The notes below the pieces were generated by a model that saw only the letters and a program-made list of their open reading frames with translations, did no database searches and was not told where the DNA came from. DNA of 64,000 bases, from positions 1-64,000 of the forward strand of contig BLAL01000276.1 of assembly GCA_015698045.1 (NCBI GenBank), read 5' to 3'. The translations under genes and the position numbers were made by a program. Every line of letters begins with the position of its first letter. Positions within the stretch are counted from its first letter, which is position 1. Below are positions 1-12,199 of the stretch, piece by piece. Origin of the DNA: Rhizophagus clarus (taxonomy: Eukaryota; Glomeromycota; Glomeromycetes; Glomerales; Glomeraceae).

Positions 1-423
1 TTTAACAAAATTATAATTATTACGAAAAATTATATTATCATTATTCTAAAAAAAAAAAAAATAAAACATTAGTGAATGCTTTATTAAAAATATACAATGA
101 ATATTTTATATAATTACATTAAAAGACTTCATCAACTTGGTATTGCAGTCAGATATTACTTTCCAAACTGAAATCTAGCTACTCAAAATCTAAAAAGAAA
201 ATAACCGTTTGTAAACATTTTGCTTAAAAATAAAATAAATGTAAAAATGAAATAAAAAATACCTGGTTCTTTTAAATAAGGAATTGTTTTAAAAAAACTT
301 GTTTACTCACATGATAAGACCCCAGATTGCTAATTTCATTTTTCATTAGAAAATTATTTACATAACAAAAATTATAAAAAAAAAAAGTCCAACACTAGAA
401 AATATAAAGAAAAAATGCCCACC
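1..423. other. AT-rich stretch with no gene seen
   Basis: I see no convincing exon or RNA gene on either strand. The sequence is dominated by A and T runs. Confidence 0.5.
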
Positions 424-860
424 CCCCACAATTGGACGAAAAAAAGTTTGCTCCAATCAAACGTGTCCAACCCCAATTGGACGAGAAAAAAAAAATGTTT
501 GACCCCAATCAAACGTGTCCAACCCCAATTGGACGAGAAAAAAAAAAAATATGAAAAAAATTAACCCTAACGTTCAACACAGAAAATTATAAAAATATAT
601 AATAAAGTTTGATTTTTTATCCCTTCAAATTCTTTTTTTTTTTTTTTGAAAAAAAAATTTAGCACCCAATCCAGAAAAATTAAAATTGATTTTTTGTCCC
701 CTTTCAATTTTTTTTTTTTTTTTTAAAAAAAAATTTTAACGTCCAACCCAGAAAATTATAAAAAAAAAAATATATAAAAAAAGTTTGACTAATTTTAGTC
801 ACGAAAAAAAAAAAATTTTTTTTCTTCAATTTCATAAAAAAAAAAAAAAAAACTAAAAAA
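424..860. repeat. Short interspersed direct repeats in A/T-run DNA
   Basis: The motif CCAATTGGACGA with its flank (an AATCAAACGTGTCCAACC block followed by a run of A) occurs two to three times between about 424 and 540. A second motif (CCCAGAAAATTATAAAA followed by AAAGTTTGA) recurs around 575-610, 670 and 740-790. These are tandem to dispersed degenerate repeats separated by A and T homopolymers. No coding potential is visible. Confidence 0.55.
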
Positions 861-932
861 AAAATTTGCAGATTCTATTCAAAATTAAAAGGTTAATTAA
901 AATTAAGTTTTTAAATTTTATATTTTGAAATT

Positions 933-1955
933 TTACTTACAAGATTTAAGCCGCCATGGCTCTTTGGACTTCTTATTTTTACAATCCTTTGCTACATGGT
1001 TATTACTTTGCCAGCAGTGCACACAGTAACCTTTGTAATTTTCCGGAATACTGGGGCAACTGTGCAGCCAATGATCTTTTTTGCAGTACAAGCAAATTAA
1101 TTTATCTGTTTTTATAATTTTTAAATTTTATTAAATAAATAGTGTAATCTATTTTATATTAAAAATTGATAAATTGATAAATTTATTACGTGCTGCTTTG
1201 GTAAGAGTTCTTGTTGCTGTTGCTGCTGCTGCTGCAGCTGTTGTTGATATTGTTGGTGTAGCTGCTGCAGCTGTGATTGATGTTGTTGCTGTAGCTGCTG
1301 CAGCTGTAGTTGGGTGTGTTGCTGCTGTTGCATTGTTGTTGGTATCATTGTCATTGGTATCGTTGTCGTCATTACTGATGATGTGGCTGTTGATACAGCC
1401 GCTGAAGTGGGTACGGTAACTAATTATAAAATAGAAATTTTTACATTTGTTAGATATTTTTATAAAGATATTAGCAAATTATAATTATAGACATGTGATA
1501 TACAATGAAAATCAAAAAAGTTGTGACACAAAGGTGACAGAGAGTATGGTAAACATTGTTACGCTGACAAATAAATTATTTTTTATATAAAATAATAAAA
1601 ATTACTGATCACCCGAAACCCTATTGACTGGTTTAAAGGCACGAAGTTCCCAATACAGGGCCTCCTCGAATATAGGTCTTTCTGACGACCAGAAGTTGTT
1701 TGGGAAGTTGTTGACCTAATTTGGTTTATTATTACAAGGTTAAAAAAGAAACATATTTTTAAAATTTATAATCTAAGATTTCTTCTTTTATTTTTACTTA
1801 TTATAATTATCTTACTTACCATGAAATATTATTTTTATTATTGTAAATAGCGTTTAAGGTGTCCTTATGGACATTTCTCATCGCTTCACCCATCCCTTTA
1901 CTTAATTCTTGAGTTGTTATTTTAAGGGCCTTCAATGTAATTTCGTCCTTCCTCT
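933..1955 (-). CDS. PolyQ / zinc-knuckle protein, partial multi-exon model
   Basis: Four exon-like blocks lie on the minus strand. About 1955-1820 is a basic/helical block (reads RKDEITLKALKITTQELSKG) ending at a strong GTAAGTAAG donor. About 1715-1607 is open and joins it in frame. About 1432-1195 is a Ser/Thr/Pro then glutamine-rich block with Gln runs, encoded by CAG/CAA repeats, also joining in frame. About 1100-933 carries two adjacent CCHC knuckle-like motifs: C-x2-C-x3-H-x4-C and C-x2-C-x5-H-x4-C. The knuckles suggest single-stranded nucleic-acid binding. The join into the last exon does not keep frame in my reading, and the 5' end is not resolved. It could be a host gene or a mobile-element accessory gene; I do not recognise the family. 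Confidence 0.4.
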
Positions 1956-2434
1956 GTTTCCTCCAATTTTCGTTTGTTGGAAAACATTTTTATCGATAGA
2001 GCAAGGAAAGCGGGTAAGGAGAGGAGTATCGTATTTTTTTTTTTTTATAATCATGATTTTTTTTCTTTTTTTTTCTTTTTTTTTTATAAAGCATGATTTT
2101 TTTTTCTTGTGCAAAAAAAAAAATCGTGGTAGATTTTTAAATTAGGGAATAGTCCACTATTTTTATAGTATTTTTAAGAAAATCTTGATGCAATAATTGA
2201 TTATCTAAAGATTGAAAGTATAATAAACTTAACCATATTAAGGTCAATGACATAGCCATAAAAATCAATTACATAGTATTGGCATAGCCCACTTGACTAT
2301 TTAAGAAATCGAATTGTCATAAGCCCACTTAAAATAAAATCAAAAATTTAATAGTATAATAACGTAGCCAACAGAAAAATATTTTATAATAATATTAAAA
2401 AATTATTATTAAATTTATTAAATTCTTTCTCTAT

Positions 2435-5400
2435 CTAAAATATAATATAAATTTTCAATTTAAAAAATCCCACGCATCTATCTATGCCAATAACTTCAAT
2501 AAACTGGAAACCACCAAATTTGTTAAAATATATCAGCCCATAATTATCTTCTTCATATTTATCAATTTTTCGGAACATAAGCAAATATACGTTTCCAATT
2601 CATTATACCTATGCATAATGAAGTATTCTATTTCACCAAATATTTCTTTTTACTTCAAGTTCTGGTAATATATTGGGAAAATGAGCGTATTATCAACAGT
2701 TATGTTTATCTAATATAAAAATAAATTAGTATATTTTTGTAATAATATAGCATTTAAAAATATAATTTCATTTACCGCAACTGAATAATTGTTTGATTTT
2801 TTATTTTATCTTTTGTCACCCATTTAGAACTTATAATATGACCATCTTTACATAGTTTACCGTATTTTCTTACAATAGGAGAGAAATTCTATGTATGGGC
2901 ATTATATATGCATGTTAGTTTCATTGTTATGTCGATCAATTCTTGTGTTATTGTAACATACCTCAATTTGATTTACATTTATATCATAAATAGCAGAATA
3001 AGTTTCTTTTAATTTTTTTAATTCTGCTTGTGTTAAGTATATTGTTTTGATGGAGAATAAATTTCATATTCTTTATATAAAGGAGAAGCAAAAACTATAT
3101 GAGATGGCCATTTCTTTTCTTCTTTTTGAGGGAAGATATATTTACAAACTTCTTTATTATATTTTAAAAGATTAAATCGTTCATATAGGACAAGATTATT
3201 CCAAAGATTTGCATAAGGATGTAATTGTGATTTAACTAATGGAATTAGCATACCACACATCCTCTCCATTGGAAATTGCCAATATCCTCTACATGGACCA
3301 AAATCTTCTATACTTTCAGCTACATGTAATAAATAATGAAAGGATATTAAAAATATGTTTGATCGATCTTTATTATCAACTTTTGCATAATCTCTATATT
3401 AAAAAATATTAGTGTTTATTAGTATTATTAATATGAATAAAAATTTATGAAAAACGAAATTAAATTATTTACTTTACTATATGTTTGTAAAAGGTTGATA
3501 ATTTTTTTTCTATTATTTTTTATCATCATGAGATATTGACGACTGCATGCATAAATGTACCGCTGTAACAAATTCATTCCAACCTTTAACATATCTGAAA
3601 TATTAAAAAGAAATATTTAATCATTAAATATTAATAATTTAAACTAAATCATTAAACTTACTTGGCCGGCAAAAAAGTTTTAATAAGTGGAACTGAATAA
3701 AGAGTTATCCAATTTGCCCATTCTTCAGCTTTATATCCTGCATTATGTTTGAATATGTTTCGAGGGAGGTCTTCCGAACACTAAAAGGCATTCCCTTTTT
3801 TATTATTTTGCATTAAGATACCGATTAAATCCCAAGAAGATTTTGATATGGCAAAAGGCGTTGCATTCAATCATCATCTTTGAAAAAATGAGCAGACCAC
3901 AGCTTAAACATTTGAGGTGCAATATTTTCAAAGAATAATGCATGATGTCAATGGGAAATGATCTAGGAAATTTAATTGATGACAATTCAAACAAGATGGC
4001 TTTTGCCTTTAATTCTAAAATTAAATATATAAGAGTTATATATAGATAGTAATTTAATGATAAATATATTAAAGCATTTACCATATTTTCTTATTAATAT
4101 TTCTTTTTCTTTATTAGTAGTTGCAGCTTCTATCTCATTAATATATCCAATCCAATCTGAATGATCTTTATTCATACAATTTTGCTTAGGAGGAAAATAA
4201 ATATGCTTATGTTTTTGCGAATAAACTCCTTCAATATTGCAAATTCTATAACCATGGTACGAATTATGACCGGTAATATTCATTATTTTTGTAAGAGCCG
4301 GGATATCACCAGTCCATGTAATTATATGAGCATGAAGTAGGAATTCACATTTAGTACGTGCATCATAACAGGTAATTCCTTCTAAAAATAAAAATTTGTT
4401 AATATAATTTTTAAATAATAATCATTAAAAAATTCTTACTTTCTAACTCTTTCATCTCATCAATAAATGGTCGTAAAAATGTATTAAAATCTTTTGGTTG
4501 GTTTGGACCAGGAATTAAAAAAGGAACTAACAAATTTTCTTTTTTTACCCTTAAGGAAGGATGGAGATTATTATTTATTATAAGAAATAACCAACAATCA
4601 TCAGTTTTTTGTTTAAATATTTGATACCCATCACATGAAGCTGTGAATGCAACATCTCTTTTATCTTTAAATAAATTATCCTTTTTAGTAAGTTCCTTAT
4701 AAATTTTCCATCAAAGATATCATCTAAATTATCATCATTTTTATTTATATTGTATTCATGACGATAAAGTAATTCTTTTGCCCTAGTTTCGTCCTTATAT
4801 TGTATCATTAATCTATCTATTATTGAAAGATATGGCATAATTTCTTTGCTTTCCCCCTAGCATCTAACCTAGTAGACTCGCATATTGGACAACTTTGATA
4901 AGATTTATATCGTCCTGCATAACAAATACAAGAATTTTCACACATATCATAAAACACTGGAATTAATCCTGTTGTTTCTTTTAAGTATTTTTTAACTTTA
5001 TATAAGCTTATATTCTTTGTTGCAAATACTTTCATTATATCATCAAATGCAGATTCAGTGAAATTATATAAAGATTTCAAATACAATAATTTCAATCCTT
5101 CAATCATTTTTTCAGAAATATCAGTTTTGTCATCAACACACATTGCATCATCATCATCATCATCATCATCGTCATCGTCGTTGTCATCATCATCATCATC
5201 ATCATCATCGTTGTCGTTGTCTTCATCATCCTCGTTATTATTATCATCATCGTTCTTTTCATTAATATCGTCATAGTTCTCTCGATTATCATCATCATTG
5301 TTTTCTTCATTATCATCATCATTATAATCAGAGTAATATTCATTATCATCCTCATTAAAATTAACACTCTCATTATAATAATACTCATCATTTACATTAT

Positions 5401-5682
5401 CTTCTGTATGTAAATTTATATCCTTTTCTTTTTGTAAATGTATATACTCTTCTGCGTATAGATTCGTATCCTCTTCTGCATATAGATTCATATTTTCTTC
5501 TCCTGTATATTGAATAATATCCCCTTCTATTTGTTGACTCGTAACATCCAAATTTTCATCTTTTGCCAATATTCTTGCATTTTTAAACGATGGCGATTAA
5601 ATGTGTTCTGATTTAACCATACGCCATTAGCATCTTCTTTTAAGCAAAATGCGCATTTACATAACATATTTTTGTCTGACAT
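2435..5682 (-). pseudogene. Tnp2/CACTA-like DNA transposase, degraded
   Basis: Read on the minus strand. It starts at 5682 with MSDKNMLCKCAFC, a Cys-rich N-terminal block. An extreme Asp/Asn/Glu tract encoded by (GAT)n follows at 5390-5140. Next is a Cys-rich segment (MCENSCICYAGRYKSYQSCP) typical of Tnp2-type transposases. Further blocks are GHNSYHGYRIC...HIYFPP near 4270-4180, SFPIDIMH near 3960-3930, ERMCGMLIPLVKS near 3265-3230, and a C-terminal part with FGEIEYFIMHRYNELETYIC and FIEVIGIDRCVGF, ending in TAG at 2435. At least one intron is clean (about 4380-4440). Breaks include frameshifts near 5590, 4850, 4700 and 3040. In CACTA elements this protein cuts and joins the element ends. I did not find its terminal repeats. 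Confidence 0.8.
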
Positions 5683-6455
5683 GGTAAAAAAAAATTAAGT
5701 TATAATAGTAGTATATAAACAATCAAGAAACATAAAATTTGATCTATCAAGATGAGTAAATTATGGACCTTTAAATAAGAAATTTAGATTAGTAAATTAA
5801 TGATCGATATTAACAATTTAAAGTTTAATTAAAAAAAAATCAACATATCTTAATAATAATAATTCGGTTGTTTATTTTTTTAAAGTCCGAAATGTTTCGT
5901 CCAAACTTTCAATTTTTGACCGAAATCCTAATTTAGAAAGATCTTCAAAATATTATTTGAACTTCGCCTGAAAACGCATTTTAAATCTGAAATCAAATTT
6001 GGAAACTCCAAATTTTTTGATATTAATAATCCAATTCAATTAAAAAGCTTCTTTATATACTTTTAAATATGCACGTTTCGATCAATAATATAAGGTTAAT
6101 ATATTATTTTGAATCAAACACACGTGTATGTTCACTGCATTTATTATAACATAATGGATCGTCTTATCAACATGACATAATATTCATTTTAATTCGCTAA
6201 ATAAAGAAACTTTACTCGAACCTTGTACTTAAGTCGAATGCATGTGTGCATAATTATTATTATTATTTTTTTTTAAGCAAGCCAGCTTGCGATTTATTGA
6301 ATAAAATAATTAAGATGGTATAAAAAATAAAAGTAAACAAATAAATTGTAAGTGCAGAAAAAAAAAAAATAAAATAAAATAAAATAATCAGATAAAATAT
6401 AAAATAGAAAATTTAAAAAAAAAATAAAAATAAATGAGATAAAAAATATCTAATA
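5683..6455. other. Spacer, no gene seen
   Basis: This AT-rich spacer lies between the transposase remnant and the SANT-RS gene. It contains (TAAAA)n-like simple sequence near 6360-6440. No exon-like block is visible on either strand. Confidence 0.5.
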
Positions 6456-7081
6456 TCAATAACGTCGGGAATGGTGGGAATGGTGGTGACGATGGGAATG
6501 ATGGTAGGGAGATCGAGAACGAGAGCGCCTGCGCTCACAGCTGTGTTCACGGTGGTGGGGTCTATGGTAGGGGGATCGGGAGTGATAGCGCCTGCGCTCT
6601 CTATATTCATATCTCCTACGATCCACCCTCCTTCTCCGAGCGGCCCGAACTAATGCTTAAAACAAGCAAACAAGCAATTATTACGATAAACGCAACGAAT
6701 TAACGAGAAAAATCAGTTAAATAATAAATACTTACGTTCTGTCAACCAGAACTCATCTGAGAGTTCATTATAGAACCTCTCATCATGTAGTGTCGGGGTA
6801 TGAACTGGAAATTCGTCCGGGTTCCCATTTATCAACCTTTTTAAGTTCTCATACCCCGACCTGAGAGCGTTCCATTTGTTCCGGCATTGCTTTCGTCTTG
6901 GAGCGAAATTTGGATGCGCAGTAATTATTTCTTGTTTAATTCGTCTCCAGATATATTTTTGCCTGTGCAATGACGTTGTGTTAAAGTCGGGCTGATAAGC
7001 CCGACGACGTTGGATTAAAGTTAACACTGCGTCGTTAGGCCATTGGATAATGTTTGGGAGGGCTGCGTTTAGTAATGCCAT
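6456..7081 (-). CDS. SANT/Myb-like protein with Arg/Ser/His-rich tail
   Basis: Two-exon model: exon 1 is 7081-6736 and exon 2 is 6655-6456, joined by an 80-bp GT-AG intron; the product is 181 aa. Exon 1 gives a three-helix SANT/trihelix-like domain. It has regularly spaced Trp (IQWPND, YIWRRIKQEI, NKWNALRSGY), an Arg-rich segment ending QCRNKW, and the ending LSDEFWLTE. Such domains bind DNA or histone tails. Read from the splice, exon 2 is strongly basic with RS, RR and HH pairs (RRRRVDRR, ERRRYHSRSP, RRRSRSRSP), like SR-protein tails. A 66-aa open frame in another register over exon 2 is a shadow. The fusion suggests a nuclear DNA-binding or RNA-processing role, but this is inferred from composition only. 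Small SANT proteins also occur as mobile-element accessory proteins. Confidence 0.7.
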
Positions 7082-8460
7082 ATTCTCTGTATTTATAATA
7101 AATTTTATTATGATTTCTTCGAATTTATTTTTACGATGTTTAGTGGGATTTATTTTTATGATATTTAATGGGGCAAATGTCAGGAAAGAGCTCTATATTT
7201 ATAAAAAAATTTTTATTATGATTTCTTTGAATTATTTTTACGAACTTGCCTGACAACAATTTAATTAATTTATTTAAATCCTTTAAATTCTACATATCAT
7301 TGAATACACGCATATTTATTAATTTATTTGAACATATTAATTGTTTAATATTTAAAATAAAAATAAATAAATTCTATTAATAACAGTAATAGGGTGAAAA
7401 TTTTTTCTTTTAGATATTCTTTAAAAAAAAAAGATATTACTTCGCCTTCCTTATTTCTTTGTTTAATACATAAATTATAAACTATGCATGGCCTCCCTTG
7501 ATTATATTGCATATTATATTGAACACCACTAACACGCATTTTGTGTGATGGTATTTTTATAATTTTCAATTATAATAAATAATTGAATCTTTTGATCTAA
7601 CCTCAATCTACACCGTAACGAACTTAATTTGATCTTAATTTACTCCGTTCTGGATTAGTACTTACCAATTAGACAAATGATTAATAATAAGCCTATCAAA
7701 TTAGTTGCACATGACTTGTGTTTATAGGAGAGATATCGGTAATTTTAATTGATGTCGGTATTTTTTCAAGTATCGTTATATTTAATCACTTCCATGTATG
7801 AAAATCCAAGTTTACAAATGAGGCTTAGATACTTAGTTCATTAGGATCATCACATGGTTTGTATAATACTGTATAAGGCAACAAATCTGTATGTTCGTGC
7901 CGATATAATTTTTTTTTCCGATCATATTTTTTATATTTTACAATAATGAGTTGCTTGTCAAGAGCGCCACAATCTATAATTCCAAAATGTAACTAGAAAT
8001 GCGCAAGTTGCCAGGGTTGTTGTTAGGAATACCGCCAACAATCAAACAGTTTAAAAAATTTCTTTTTTTTAAACTGTTGCTTTAATAAATTATTTTAAAA
8101 AATATATTTATGGGAAAATACATGGATCTTTGTATTCTATGTTTTCTCGGTGTGGAAAGTAATATTGTGAAGTCCGAGTTATTTATAGACAAGCAATTAT
8201 TTAAAAACAGTGTATTTTAAATATAATATTATTAAACGAATCCTTTTTCGTAATAATGTAAAGCCTAAAGGAGACATCGGAAATACAACCTGCAATTTCA
8301 AGAACATTAAGAGAGGCATTATTACTCAGAGGAATACAAGAAAATTTGAATGATGATGATTTTAAGTTATATTAAGGATTCGTCGGGATGTTCTAGTTTA
8401 AGATGCGAAGAGGATCTGGATTTCCGTTCATTAAATCTGATCAATGATGTTGTTAAATAA
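7082..8460. other. Spacer with only weak open stretches
   Basis: There is no supported gene. A 74-codon minus-strand frame at 7345-7569 has no recognisable domain and ends in a hydrophobic run drawn from AT-rich sequence. A short plus-strand stretch near 8275-8375 reads like a gene tail (SRTLREALLLRGIQENL) but lacks a start codon and flanking exons, so it could be a fragment. Confidence 0.4.
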
Positions 8461-8487
8461 CATCACTATGAGAAGCAGGTTACCACA

Positions 8488-9192
8488 AGCAGCAACACTA
8501 GCAACAATAGCACGAGCATCATCACCACTAGCAACAATAGCACGAGCAATACCATCATCACCACTAGCAACAACAGTACGAGTAGTACCTTCATCACCAC
8601 TAGTAACAATAGCACGAGCAATACCACCATCACCACTAGCAACAATAGCACGAGCAGTACCATCATCACCACTAGCAACAATAGCACGAGCAGTACCATC
8701 ATCACCACTAGCAACAACAGTACGAGTAGTACCATCATCACCACTAGCAACAATAGCACGAGCAATACCACCATCACCACTAGCAACAATAGCACGAGCA
8801 ATAACACCATCACCACTATCAACAATAGTACGAGCAGTACCATCATCACCACTAGCAACAACAGTATGAGTAATACCATTATCACCACTAGCAACAATAC
8901 CACACCATCATCACCAATAGCAACAATAGCACGAGCAGTACCATCATCACCACTAGCAACAACAGTACGAGCAATACCATCATCACCACTAGCAACAATA
9001 GCACGAGCAGTACCATCATCACCACTAGCAACAATAGCACGAGCAGTACCATCATCACCACTAGCAACAATAGCACGAGCAGTACCATCATCACCACTAG
9101 CAACAATAGCATGAGCAGTACCATCATCACCACTAGCAACAATAGCACGAGTAGTACCACCATCACCACTAGCAGCAATAGCATCAGAAGCC
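8488..9192. repeat. 36-bp minisatellite, about 19 units
   Basis: The unit is 36 bp (ACCATCATCACCACTAGCAA followed by CAATAGCACGAGCAGT), repeated about 19 times with a few substitutions. Because 36 is a multiple of three and the unit lacks stops in most registers, several frames stay open on both strands. They give 12-residue repeats (for example ATIARAVPSSPL on plus, ASGDDGTARAIV on minus). One shortened unit near 8900 shifts all frames at once, which argues against constraint as a single coding frame. A third plus register (TSSTIITTSNNS, Ser/Thr-rich) lacks an ATG at its beginning. Confidence 0.85.
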
Positions 9193-9249
9193 TCACCCAG
9201 AAGCAGCATCATCACGCCATCATAGCCATCATTATCACGTCAGAGGTAT

Positions 9250-10430
9250 AAAAATAAAATTATTGAAAGTTGTCATCATTTCCACAAACAAAATTCTATG
9301 AAGAGATAGGAACCACCCGTGTCTTGTAATAAAATTTATTTGATCAACCAATCTAATAATTTTTCCCCAAATGTTGAGAATTTTGGTGAAACTTTTGATG
9401 ATGAAAAATCAATTTCTTGTGGTTATTAAAGCTATTTATTTGATGTGAAAGATAGATGAAAAAAATGCTTCTCAATTTAATTAGGAAAGTCCAGACAATA
9501 TTGATCATCTATATGACATTCCATTAAATCGTAAATCTGGAACATTATCATCATTTAATCAACAACAATGAGAACAAGAACAACAACAAGAACAACAACA
9601 ATGACAATAATAATGACAACAGTACTAATAAAGATACGCAATACAATTGAAGTTTAACATTCTAAATAAAAATGTCTTATTGTTTTAGTTCTAAATGTGA
9701 ATGATTTAACTTGCATTTACATTCTAAACACAATTTAAAATTTAAGTATATATTTATTGATAGTAATGTGTGATAATAAAAAACACAGTAATAGTACATA
9801 GTAGAATTATTCTTTAGCTTTCAATATGATCTAATGCTTGATTTTAATAATATATACTACAGTACATACTGAAAAATTTATTTATATTATTCATGTACAA
9901 CTTTTTTTTTAGAGAAAATACTAGAATTCAAAAAAGTTTTCGTTATTAGTTAGTATTCTTTCTATTTAACAAATAATTCATGTTTTATTTTGATTTTTTA
10001 TAATAATTTAGCATTTTTAACATATCTAATATCTGATTATATTACATACTGTATATAATGGAATTTTATGATCTATAGTGTATAGAAATTTAAGTAATTG
10101 GAATGTGTGCCATAAAATTTAATACTATTTGTGGATATCATATAGATCGTGATGATGATAAATATGTTTTTTGTTAACTTGAACCATTAGGTGAACGGAA
10201 AGGCGGTGATTTAATATTTTCATAGCTTAATATACAAATAAAATTAAAACCTGATAATATTTGGCATTTAGGTCAAGTTTATTAGTACTTCCATGTTCTG
10301 GCATTTCCATGTTCTGGCGTTAGAAATTCATTAGTGTTTTTCATACAACAAATTATTTCCCGAATTTTTCAACAATAATTCGCGTTATTTCCGGGTAGAC
10401 ACCATATTCGAAATATTTTTTTTATAAATA
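9250..10430. other. Spacer with a CAA-type simple repeat
   Basis: A (CAA/GAA)-rich simple repeat lies near 9556-9620. The rest is AT-rich. Short open stretches near 10105-10175 have no recognisable domain and I do not call them genes. Confidence 0.45.
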
Positions 10431-10660
10431 GAAAAGTCGTGTAGTCGCGTGATTTTATTGTAGGTTAATAATGCAATCACCATATATAAATAGAAAAGTC
10501 GTATAAACACGTGATTTCATTGTGTGTTAACAATATAATCATATATAAATAGAAAGATCAGCAAAATAATAAATTACGCGTTAAAATAGTAAGATCTGCA
10601 AAACAATGAATAACGTGACGCAAATAGAAAGATCGGCAAAACAATAAATCTGTATAAATA
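10430..10660. repeat. Degenerate tandem repeat before the KE-rich gene
   Basis: The motif AAATAGAAAAGTCGT or AAATAGAAAGATC(A/G)GCAAAA recurs about five times, with ACGTGAT/GCGTGATT boxes between copies. It ends about 120 bp before the start codon at 10778, so it may overlap the promoter. A TATAAATA-like box lies at about 10651-10660, followed by a pyrimidine-rich tract. Confidence 0.5.
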
Positions 10661-10777
10661 TATCACTCTTTCACCGCTTTTTTTCTTTCTTTTTTTTTTA
10701 TTATTTTTGATTTTTGATTTTGATTTTTATTATTTTTTTTGATTATTATTTTTTTTTTTTATAATATTTACTTCGCT

Positions 10778-12111
10778 ATGGAGGCAGCTAATAATATCAT
10801 TGATATGCTCTCAAAAAAACTAGAAGTTTACCAAAAATTTGTAGAAACTTTAGCTCCTTCTTTAAATTTAATGCAAGGTTCCTCGACTGCTTTCTCAGTT
10901 CCAACACAAGGCTCCTCAACTGCTTCTTCACTTCCAACGCAAGGCTCTTCAACTCCTACACCCACAGTTGCTCCTACACAACTTGTTTATAAACCAAGTG
11001 AAAGATACACAAAAGTTGAAAAAATTTTAGCCTTAATGAATTTAAAAAAAAATGAATATAATAATCTTTTGGTAAATAATAAAAAAAAACGTTTAAAGTT
11101 TATATTTTATCGGATAATTAAAATAACCTTTATTATTTTTTAAGTCAGAAGTAAGATTTATCATGGCGACCCTAAATGTTGACTTTAATGTTCAATATAA
11201 AAGTCAAAACATCAACCTTATTGCAAAAATAATTAAAAGAGTAGGATTCTTAACAATATTATACTAATAATTAAAAAAAAATATTATTAATATTTATTCT
11301 TTTTTCAGTTTATAAAACGAAATCCTAACGCCCCGGTTGGTGAAGGGAACTGGTTTGTGAAAGAATTAATAAAAAAACATTTGCATAATCGCCGTGATTA
11401 TATCAAACGAAAAATTAATAACAAAGATAAAAAAGGCAAGAAAAAGGAAAAGGAAAAGGAAAAGGAAAAGGAAAAGGAAAAGGAAAAGGAAAAGGAAAAG
11501 GAAAAGGAAAAGGAAAAGGAAAAGGAAAAGGAAAAGGAAAAGGAAAAGGAAAAGGAAAATGAAAGTGAAAGTGAAGTGGAAAATGGAAATGAAAATATTG
11601 AACGTAAGTAATATTCAGATTTATAAAATATTTATAATAATTAACTAATTACGCATATGTTTATTGTTTATAAGATCAACATGATCGTCAGCTACGACAA
11701 TCACAAATACATAATATTGATGTTGATAAACAAACAGTCGGTCCTTTCCGCCTATCTGTACCAGAAGAATTATGTAATATCTTATATTATTTGAATATTG
11801 ATTTACTTACTGTATTTTACTAATATTTTAATAATTATATATATTTTTAGTAACAACAGCATCTACTAGCAGAAGTAATAGATTTCGAAAACAATATTTA
11901 GATTATGACAATGATGATTGTGGAATTAATAAAATGGCAGTTAAAGTTTTAAAAATAAAACATGAACTAAATAAGAAAGGTATGTAAATTATAATTTAAT
12001 ATAATTTATTTATTACATTATTATTTAAAAACATTAATTTATAATGTTAAATTAGAGTTAGAAATGCCTAGAGAAAAACGCCAAAGAAAACCAATTAATT
12101 ATAAAGAATGA
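10778..12111 (+). CDS. Unknown six-exon protein with Lys-Glu dipeptide tract
   Basis: Exons are 10778-11071, 11145-11240, 11309-11603, 11675-11773, 11851-11979 and 12056-12111. Every junction is GT-AG and keeps frame, giving 322 aa ending at TGA 12109-12111. The protein begins MEAANNIIDMLSKKLEV and has a Ser/Thr/Pro linker with three TQGSST-type repeats (about residues 45-70). A predicted helical segment follows (LNVDFNVQYKSQNINLIAKI, then NWFVKELIKKHLHNRRDYI). Next comes a long (KE)n tract from an AAGGAA hexanucleotide array, then an acidic stretch and a basic C-terminus (PREKRQRKP). I recognise no family. The charged tract suggests a solvent-exposed single helix or coil. Intact exons suggest a live gene. 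The KE tract should vary in length between isolates. Confidence 0.75.
11440..11558 (+). repeat. (AAGGAA)n microsatellite inside an exon
   Basis: About 19 uninterrupted copies of the hexamer AAGGAA encode alternating Lys-Glu. Six-base units keep the frame whatever the copy number. The neighbouring +1 register is also open (Arg-Lys repeats) but does not fit the splice phases. Confidence 0.9.
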
Positions 12112-12199
12112 TTTTTTTTTGTATTCTTTATTTTTTGTATATATTTTTATTTTTATAATATTTTAATAAATCATTTAAATTCATTATACTACGAAATTA

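Noticed and set aside
5058-5391. Ser-rich plus-strand frame and Met/Thr-rich minus frame over the (GAT)n tract
   Set aside because: They are other registers of the acidic tract in the Tnp2-like transposase.
8488-9192. CRISPR-like regular repeats
   Set aside because: Units are contiguous with no unique spacers, and the genome is eukaryotic; it is a minisatellite.
8444-9215. Long open frames of 82-249 codons across the 36-bp repeat on both strands
   Set aside because: They are by-products of a stop-free unit whose length is a multiple of three; frames shift together at a shortened unit and have no flanking exons.
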